Positions 58,596 to 64,000 of a stretch of DNA of 64,000 nt are shown piece after piece. The position numbers were made by a program, and so were the translations under genes. The stretch is from Dickeya oryzae. Its GTDB lineage: Bacteria > Pseudomonadota > Gammaproteobacteria > Enterobacterales > Enterobacteriaceae. Within the stretch, counting starts at the first letter, position 1. Every line of letters begins with the position of its first letter. The notes beneath the pieces are model-generated. The model was not told the DNA's origin, did no database searches, and was given only the letters and a program-made list of their open reading frames with translations. Location: NCBI RefSeq assembly GCF_009372235.1, contig NZ_SULL01000017.1, forward strand, positions 116,661 to 180,660, read 5' to 3'.

Positions 58596-59081
58596 TTAAG
58601 GTGTATCCGTAAAATTTTCTTTTTCTGCCAGATACGGATCGGCATAACCCATACTCTGCATGATTTCCGTTTCCAGTGCTTCCATTTCTTCGGCTTCACT
58701 GTCTTCGATATGATCATAACCTAACAGATGCAGACTGCCATGGACAACCATGTGTGCCCAATGTTCCTCTTCACTTTTCCCTTGTTCGACCGCTTCCTGC
58801 TCGACCACTTGTCGGCAGATGATAAGGTCGCCCAATAGTGGCAGTTCCACTTCTGGTGGAGCCTCGAAGGGGAAGGAGAGGACGTTGGTCGGCTTGTCCT
58901 TACCGCGATAGGTCAGGTTCAGGTGATGGCTTTCCTCTTCATCCACCACCCTGATGGTGACCTCTGCCTCGTCCTGAAACTGCGGTAACACCGCTTCCAG
59001 CCAGCGCTGGAAGTCGGCTTCAGAGGGCAGCCCGTGGCTATTCTCACTGGCTATCTGCAAATCAAGAATGACCTGGCTCAT
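58596..59081 (-). CDS. ybeY: Endoribonuclease / rRNA maturation factor YbeY
   Basis: A 161-residue single-strand RNase of the UPF0054 family. Three zinc His are in [11 protein letters not shown], with the Arg in the [16 protein letters not shown] segment. It acts in 16S 3' end maturation and ribosome quality control. It overlaps the ybeZ stop by four bases (ATGA). Confidence 0.96.
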   Translation of the reverse strand: MSQVILDLQIASENSHGLPSEADFQRWLEAVLPQFQDEAEVTIRVVDEEESHHLNLTYRGKDKPTNVLSFPFEAPPEVELPLLGDLIICRQVVEQEAVEQGKSEEEHWAHMVVHGSLHLLGYDHIEDSEAEEMEALETEIMQSMGYADPYLAEKENFTDTP

Positions 59082-60136
59082 TTTTGCTCCTGCGTGCTGC
59101 TGGCCTGCTGCGCTTCACGTTTACGCTGTTCTGCCAGTTCTTCACGGCGTTTCTGGTCGGCGCTTTCCCAGGCTTCATACGCGTTGACGATACGTGCCAC
59201 TACCGGATGGCGTACCACGTCTTCGCTGTGGAAAAAGTTGAAACTGATCTCTTCCACGTCTGACAGCACTTCAATGGCGTGACGCAAACCGGATTTTTGG
59301 TTGCGTGGCAGGTCTATCTGGGTGACGTCGCCAGTAATAACGGCTTTCGAGTTAAAACCGATACGGGTCAGGAACATCTTCATCTGCTCGATAGTGGTGT
59401 TCTGACTTTCATCCAGAATGATGAAGGCATCGTTCAGGGTGCGACCACGCATGTAGGCCAGCGGTGCGACTTCAATGACGTTGCGCTCAATGAGCTTTTC
59501 CACGCGCTCAAAGCCCAGCATTTCAAACAATGCATCGTAGAGTGGGCGCAGGTAAGGGTCCACTTTCTGGCTCAAATCACCCGGCAGGAAGCCCAGTTTT
59601 TCACCGGCTTCTACCGCTGGACGGGTCAGCAGGATACGGCGGATATCCTGTCGTTCCAGCGCGTCCACCGCGGCGGCCACCGCCAGATAGGTTTTCCCCG
59701 TACCGGCCGGACCGATACCGAAAGTAATGTCGTGATCGAGAATATGGGCGATGTATTGCGCCTGATTGGGCGTACGGGGTTTGATGACGCCGCGTTTAGT
59801 GCGGATATTCACCGCCTTGCCGTATTCCGGCACGCTGTCGGCGGTCTGTTCCAGTACCCGGGATTCTTTGATAGCCAGATGAATCTGCTCAGGGTCGATG
59901 TCTGGAATCACGCCACGCACTGGCGCGGTATCCACATACAGATGGCGCAGGATATCAGCAGCGGCGTCGATGCAGAGGTCTTTTCCTACCAGCTTGAAAT
60001 GATTGTCGCGATGATTGATCTCTATGCCGAGGCGGCGTTCCAGCTGTTTGATGTTGTCGTCAAACGGGCCGCACAGACTAAGCAGACGTTTATTATCCGC
60101 AGGTTCGAGGGCAATTTCTTTTATCGTTACGTTCAA
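59078..60136 (-). CDS. ybeZ: PhoH-like ATPase YbeZ, probable TTG start
   Basis: A 352-residue ATPase of the PhoH family, partner of YbeY. Walker [12 protein letters not shown] and Walker [11 protein letters not shown] are intact. The frame opens with a TTG at 60169, but TTG 60136 fits better: AGAGGA lies about six bases upstream and [21 protein letters not shown] aligns with MNIDTREITLEPADN of E. coli. No ATG is available near the N-terminus. Confidence 0.93.
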   Translation of the reverse strand: MNVTIKEIALEPADNKRLLSLCGPFDDNIKQLERRLGIEINHRDNHFKLVGKDLCIDAAADILRHLYVDTAPVRGVIPDIDPEQIHLAIKESRVLEQTADSVPEYGKAVNIRTKRGVIKPRTPNQAQYIAHILDHDITFGIGPAGTGKTYLAVAAAVDALERQDIRRILLTRPAVEAGEKLGFLPGDLSQKVDPYLRPLYDALFEMLGFERVEKLIERNVIEVAPLAYMRGRTLNDAFIILDESQNTTIEQMKMFLTRIGFNSKAVITGDVTQIDLPRNQKSGLRHAIEVLSDVEEISFNFFHSEDVVRHPVVARIVNAYEAWESADQKRREELAEQRKREAQQASSTQEQK

Positions 60137-60317
60137 ACTATTCCTCTTGGGTTTAAGCAGAATGAGCAATGACGTTGTGCCACGGGCAGTGGTATCTGCC
60201 CGGATGTGGCGCGGAGATTACCTTGATTATTTATCGTGAAGCCTGCAAGGCGCAAGTCAGATTCGGCATAAAGGCCGCAAGGGCGATGTATTCGCCCGGT
60301 CAGTGAGTCAGGACCAA

Positions 60318-60345
60318 AGAAAAAGCGGGCCGTTTGACGGCCCGC
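60318..60345 (-). terminator. Terminator after miaB
   Basis: Nine-bp stem GCGGGCCGT/ACGGCCCGC, followed on the minus strand by UUUUUCUUU. It separates miaB from the ybeZYX-lnt run. Confidence 0.9.
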
Positions 60346-60365
60346 CTGATAATGCGCACTAGCCA

Positions 60366-61790
60366 TTACGGCTGATAGATACCGACGCCGAGTTCGTCTT
60401 CTTTGCGGGTGCGGGCGATAACCGAGGTCGGTGATTCACTGACGCGCAGATTCATTTGGTCTTCGGTGCGAACGACCACACCACGCAGTGAGTTCGGATA
60501 AACATCAACGATTTCTACGTCGACGAATTTGCCGATCATGTCTGGTGTGCCTTCAAAGTTCACCACACGGTTATTTTCAGTTCGGCCGGATAGCTCCATC
60601 ACGCTCTTGCGTGACGTCCCTTCCACCAGAATACGTTGCACGGTACCCATCATCCGGCGGCTGTACTGCATAGCTTGCTGGTTGATGCGCTCTTGCAGAA
60701 TGTACAAACGCTGTTTTTTCTCGTCTTCGGTTACATCGTCCACCATATCGGCGGCCGGGGTACCTGGGCGAGGCGAATAAATAAAGCTAAAGCTCATGTC
60801 GAAATCGACATCAGCAATCAACTGCATAGTCTGTTCGAAATCTTCCTGAGTTTCACCCGGGAAGCCGACGATAAAATCGGAACTGATCTGGATAGCCGGG
60901 CGCGCTTTACGCAGTTTACGGATGATAGCCTTGTATTCCAGCGCAGTGTGGCGACGTTTCATCATCGTCAGAATACGGTCCGAACCGCTCTGAACCGGCA
61001 GATGCAGGAAGCTCACCAGCTCCGGCGTATCTTCGTAAACGCTGATGATGTCGTCGGTGAACTCAATCGGGTGGCTGGTGATAAAGCGGATACGGTCGAT
61101 ACCGTCGATCGCCGCGACTAAACGCAGCAACTCTGCAAAACTGCAAACGTCATCATCGTGTGTGGCACCGCGATACGCATTCACGTTCTGGCCCAGCAGG
61201 TTCACTTCACGCACACCTTGTGCCGCCAGTTGGGCTATTTCAAACAGCACATCATCGACCGGACGGCTGACTTCCTCACCGCGGGTATAAGGCACCACGC
61301 AGAACGTGCAGTACTTGTTGCAGCCTTCCATGATGGAAACGAATGCGCTTGGCCCTTCGGCACGCGGTTCCGGCAGACGGTCAAATTTCTCTACTTCCGG
61401 GAAGCTGATATCCACGATAGGGCTGCGGGTGCCCTGCACGTGATTGATCATTTCCGGCAGACGATGCAGTGTCTGGGGCCCGAAAATCACATCCACATAG
61501 TGCGCGCGGTCACGAATGTGTTCGCCTTCCTGCGACGCCACACAGCCACCCACACCGATAATCAGATTCGGATTGACGTCTTTGAGTGTTTTCCAGCGGC
61601 CGAGCTGATGAAACACTTTTTCCTGCGCCTTCTCTCGGATCGAACAGGTATTCAGCAGCAGAATGTCAGCGTCTTCAGCGACGTCGGTCAGCTGGTAACC
61701 GTGCGTACTTTCCAGTAGGTCGGCTATCTTCGATGAATCGTATTCGTTCATCTGACAGCCCCAGGTTTTGATATGCAGTTTCTTTGTCAT
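60366..61790 (-). CDS. miaB: tRNA-2-methylthio-N6-isopentenyladenosine synthase MiaB
   Basis: A 474-residue radical-SAM methylthiotransferase acting on i6A37 of tRNAs. An N-terminal UPF0004 domain with three cluster Cys ([26 protein letters not shown]), the radical-[11 protein letters not shown] and a C-terminal TRAM domain are present. ATG 61790 gives MTKKLHIK as in E. coli; an ATG two codons earlier (61796) is equally possible. Confidence 0.96.
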   Translation of the reverse strand: MTKKLHIKTWGCQMNEYDSSKIADLLESTHGYQLTDVAEDADILLLNTCSIREKAQEKVFHQLGRWKTLKDVNPNLIIGVGGCVASQEGEHIRDRAHYVDVIFGPQTLHRLPEMINHVQGTRSPIVDISFPEVEKFDRLPEPRAEGPSAFVSIMEGCNKYCTFCVVPYTRGEEVSRPVDDVLFEIAQLAAQGVREVNLLGQNVNAYRGATHDDDVCSFAELLRLVAAIDGIDRIRFITSHPIEFTDDIISVYEDTPELVSFLHLPVQSGSDRILTMMKRRHTALEYKAIIRKLRKARPAIQISSDFIVGFPGETQEDFEQTMQLIADVDFDMSFSFIYSPRPGTPAADMVDDVTEDEKKQRLYILQERINQQAMQYSRRMMGTVQRILVEGTSRKSVMELSGRTENNRVVNFEGTPDMIGKFVDVEIVDVYPNSLRGVVVRTEDQMNLRVSESPTSVIARTRKEDELGVGIYQP

Positions 61791-62035
61791 CGTCATCGAC
61801 TAGCCATTACTCAGTGCGGGTAAACACGCTGTCCTTCGAGGGGCGCGTACATGCGGGCGCGTATTGTAATCTTTTGCCGCCGTTGTGACCAGATCAAGCG
61901 TTAGGCGATGTCCTGCGATGATGCGTGTCGCTTTTCTGAAAAATCGATGTCGAAATCCAGTAAACTATCGACATCTTTTGTCTTTCTGGCGCAGGTGCTT
62001 TGACTGAACTGCACAGCAGAAACCGTGGGGCGAGT

Positions 62036-63202
62036 ATGCACTATGATGCGGTAATAGTAGGCGGTGGCATGGTCGGTGCCGCCGCTGCGTTGGGCCTGGC
62101 ACAACGTGGTTTTCAGGTGGTGATACTGGAGCAGGAGGCACCACCACCGTTTGTCGTGGGCAGTGCACCGGATGTGCGCGTTTCGGCAATTGGTCAGGCA
62201 TCGGTTCGATTGCTTGAGCGTCTGGGCGTATGGCAGAACGTTGAGCAGATGCGTAGCGCGCCATACCGACGGCTTGAAACCTGGGAATGGGATAACGCAC
62301 ATGTGGTGTTTGATGCGGCAGACCTTGGGTTATCTGAGTTGGGGTTCATGGTGGAAAACCGGGTTCTGCAACTGGCGTTATGGCAGGAGCTGGAGAAGAC
62401 GCCAGACGTAACGCTGTTATGCCCGTGGCAATTACAAGGGTTACACCGCGAGGACGACCAGTGGCGGCTTACCGGCGAACAGGGCGAGAGCCTGTCCGCA
62501 TCGCTGGTGATTGGTGCGGATGGTGCTAATTCGCGCATTCGGCAGTGGGCGGGGATTGGTATTACTGGCTGGCAATATCGCCAGTCCTGCATGCTGATCA
62601 GCGCTGAAATGGCAGGCCCTCAGCAAGATGCGACCTGGCAACGATTTACGCCGTCCGGGCCACGCGCATTTCTGCCGCTGTTTGACGGTTGGTGCTCGCT
62701 GGTGTGGTACGACAGCCCGCAGCGTATTCGCCAGTTACAGGCGATGTCGCTTCCTCAACTCAATAAGGCTATTGCCGAGACGTTTCCTGAGCGACTGGGA
62801 GCAGTCAATGCCGTTGCCGCCGGCGCGTTCCCACTGGTGCGCCGCCATGCTCAGCAGTATGTGTTGCCGGGGTTAGCCCTGACTGGCGATGCTGCCCATA
62901 CCATCAACCCGCTGGCCGGGCAGGGGGTGAATTTGGGGTATCGCGATGTTGCCACACTGATGGATGTGGTTATTCAGGCCCGCGATGACGGCGAGGTCTG
63001 GTATGGCGAACCGGTGTTGCAGCGTTATCAACGGCTGCGTAAATCCGACAATCTGTTGATGCAAAGCGGCATGGATCTGTTTTACGGCGCGTTCAGTAAC
63101 CGCCTGCCACCGCTTGAACTGGCGCGTAATCTGGCACTGATGGTGGCGCAGCGTGCCGGTAAATTGAAACAGCAGGCGTTGCGGTATGCATTAGGGCTAT
63201 AG
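62036..63202 (+). CDS. ubiF: 3-demethoxyubiquinol 3-hydroxylase UbiF
   Basis: A 388-residue FAD monooxygenase of the UbiH/F/I group, catalysing the C6-ring hydroxylation of demethoxyubiquinol in ubiquinone synthesis. The Rossmann GGGMVGAA is near the N-terminus, the DG motif is IGADGANSRIRQ, and FAD motif GDAAHTINPLAGQGVNLGYRD is near residue 290. ATG 62036 follows a GGGG five bases upstream. It is divergent from miaB and followed in E. coli by tRNA genes, as here. Confidence 0.95.
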   Translation: MHYDAVIVGGGMVGAAAALGLAQRGFQVVILEQEAPPPFVVGSAPDVRVSAIGQASVRLLERLGVWQNVEQMRSAPYRRLETWEWDNAHVVFDAADLGLSELGFMVENRVLQLALWQELEKTPDVTLLCPWQLQGLHREDDQWRLTGEQGESLSASLVIGADGANSRIRQWAGIGITGWQYRQSCMLISAEMAGPQQDATWQRFTPSGPRAFLPLFDGWCSLVWYDSPQRIRQLQAMSLPQLNKAIAETFPERLGAVNAVAAGAFPLVRRHAQQYVLPGLALTGDAAHTINPLAGQGVNLGYRDVATLMDVVIQARDDGEVWYGEPVLQRYQRLRKSDNLLMQSGMDLFYGAFSNRLPPLELARNLALMVAQRAGKLKQQALRYALGL

Positions 63203-63389
63203 TCAGTGGTATGTGATGGCTGGTGTCTCTGGAGATTCCTTTTTCGCCGTCATACCGCTTTCATGCCTTACCAGTAGAGTGGTGCGGTATTGACGATGTG
63301 TCAGCAATGATGTGCTGGTCCGTATCATGTGTCATTCTGCGGTATCGCGGTTTTTATGGTGAAAGCCTTATCTTTGGGTAGCAAAGCTG

Positions 63390-63719
63390 ATGACCTATTT
63401 ATTTCTGTGTCTGGCCATTGTCTCGGAAGTGATAGCGACGACGGCACTCAAACTGTCGGATAGTCTTACCCGGCTCGTGCCGAGCGTGGTCACTGTGGTG
63501 TTTTACGCGATTGCGTTTTATTGCCTGACTATTTCGATGCGGGTGTTGCCGACGGGGGTGATTTACGCCATTTGGTCCGGTGTCGGTATCGTATTGATCG
63601 CGGCAGTAAGCTGGATTTTTTACGACCAGCGGCTGGACTGGCCTGCGGTACTGGGAATGGCGTTAATTATTGCCGGGGTTGCGGTCATTAACCTGTTTTC
63701 CAATTCCGTCGCACATTAA
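63390..63719 (+). CDS. Small multidrug resistance transporter (EmrE-like)
   Basis: A 109-residue four-helix protein of the SMR family with the key Glu13 in [20 protein letters not shown] in helix 3 and the conserved Trp in YDQRLDW. It resembles EmrE/QacE-type drug:proton antiporters and not the Gdx guanidinium exporters, whose helix 1 differs. No guanidine riboswitch is visible in the 187-base leader. It is inserted between ubiF and the tRNA genes. Specificity is inferred only. Confidence 0.85.
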   Translation: MTYLFLCLAIVSEVIATTALKLSDSLTRLVPSVVTVVFYAIAFYCLTISMRVLPTGVIYAIWSGVGIVLIAAVSWIFYDQRLDWPAVLGMALIIAGVAVINLFSNSVAH

Positions 63720-63803
63720 TCACCAAACCGCTGCCGACAATGGGTTGGCAGCTGGGGCTTATACGAGACATCGTACAGGGCAACGCACAAGAAAGAGATG
63801 CGG

Positions 63804-63835
63804 AAAAAAAGAAAAAGCCCGATAAACGGGCTTTT
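63804..63835 (-). terminator. Terminator of the tRNA operon
   Basis: Eight-bp stem AAAAGCCC/GGGCTTTT (63813-63820 with 63828-63835), followed on the minus strand by a U-rich tail. It lies 6 bases beyond tRNA-Gln. Confidence 0.9.
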
Positions 63836-63840
63836 CTGTA

Positions 63841-63915
63841 TGGCTGGGGTACGAGGATTCGAACCTCGGGATGGCGGAATCAGAATCCGCTGCCTTACCG
63901 CTTGGCGATACCCCA
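63841..63915 (-). tRNA. tRNA-Gln (anticodon CTG)
   Basis: A 75-base tRNA with encoded CCA (complement of 63841-63843). Anticodon CTG is at 63881-63883, the T-arm is GGTTCGAAT and the acceptor stem TGGGGTA/TACCCCA is intact. It corresponds to the glnV/glnX type of the E. coli met-leu-gln tRNA cluster. Confidence 0.97.
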
Positions 63916-63923
63916 ATTTAATG

Positions 63924-64000
63924 TGGTGGCTACGACGGGAATCGAACCTGTGACCCCAGCATTATGAGTGCTGTGCTCTAACCAGCTGAGCTACGTAGCC
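63924..64000 (-). tRNA. tRNA-Met, elongator (anticodon CAT)
   Basis: A 77-base tRNA ending with encoded CCA (complement of 63924-63926). Anticodon CAT is at 63964-63966. The acceptor stem GGCTACG/CGTAGCC marks elongator tRNA-Met (metT/metU type) and not the initiator or tRNA-Ile2. The 5' end falls exactly at the window edge, so more tRNAs may lie beyond. It is the kind of tRNA acetylated by TmcA. Confidence 0.96.

Noticed and set aside
59279..60172. A 297-codon plus-strand frame opposite ybeZ
   Set aside because: Antisense shadow of a conserved gene with no ribosome-binding site or family features.
63203..63389. A guanidine riboswitch before the SMR gene
   Set aside because: No matching conserved motif could be seen, and the protein looks like the EmrE and not the Gdx branch.

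Overview
The window is chromosomal core genome of an enterobacterium. Gene order, protein sequences and the operon fragments all match Enterobacterales. The mix of E. coli-like blocks joined in a different order, the moderately GC-rich coding sequence and the overall protein character suggest a soft-rot Pectobacteriaceae member, most likely Dickeya. The genus is inference from general knowledge and was not tested by any search. There is no phage, plasmid, CRISPR array or defence island. The surprises are mostly regulatory RNA, unusual start codons and small repeats, and no clearly new multigene system was found.

Layout. 0-6.4 kb: the end of a CinA-like gene (yfaY), then ybbN, ybbO and tesA on the minus strand and ybbA-ybbP on the plus strand. 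6.5-11.7 kb: accessory transport, with a TonB-dependent siderophore receptor and its periplasmic binding protein behind a Fur-like site, then a two-gene amino-acid ABC transporter lacking its ATPase. 11.8-17.1 kb: mglBAC and galS, each with a CRP site and a matching GalR/GalS operator. 17.2-35.1 kb: the E. coli 55-56 min block (purMN, upp-uraA, hda, arsC-like, bepA, bcp, gcvR, dapA-bamC, purC, yeaL, tmcA, ypfH, ypfN, an M15 peptidase, dapE, yffB, ypfM). The hyf operon and perM of E. coli are absent between bepA and bcp. 35.7-64 kb: the E. coli 14-15 min block almost intact, from cspE through crcB, ybeM, tatE, lipA, lipB, ybeD, dacA, rlpA, mrdBA, rlmH, rsfS, nadD, holA, lptE, leuS, ybeL, gltIJKL, lnt, ybeXYZ, miaB and ubiF, then an EmrE-like SMR gene and two tRNA genes at the edge.

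Function. Large parts are essential housekeeping: cell-wall elongation (mrdA, mrdB, dacA, rlpA), outer-membrane biogenesis (bamC, lptE, bepA, lnt), lipoate synthesis (lipA, lipB), purine and pyrimidine supply (purC, purM, purN, upp, uraA), lysine and diaminopimelate synthesis (dapA, dapE), replication (hda, holA), and ribosome or tRNA maturation (rlmH, rsfS, ybeY, miaB, tmcA, leuS).

The regulatory layer can be read directly. A fluoride riboswitch precedes crcB. A T-run at the upp transcription start matches the E. coli UTP-sensing mechanism. A PurR box precedes purMN. An SroC-like small RNA locus separates gltI from gltJ, and NtrC-like dyads lie upstream of gltI. Several genes (hda CTG; gcvR, nadD, rsfS and ybeZ TTG; tmcA GTG) appear to use non-ATG starts. 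Two genes (ybbN and the M15 peptidase) carry short tandem duplications that include their own stop codon.
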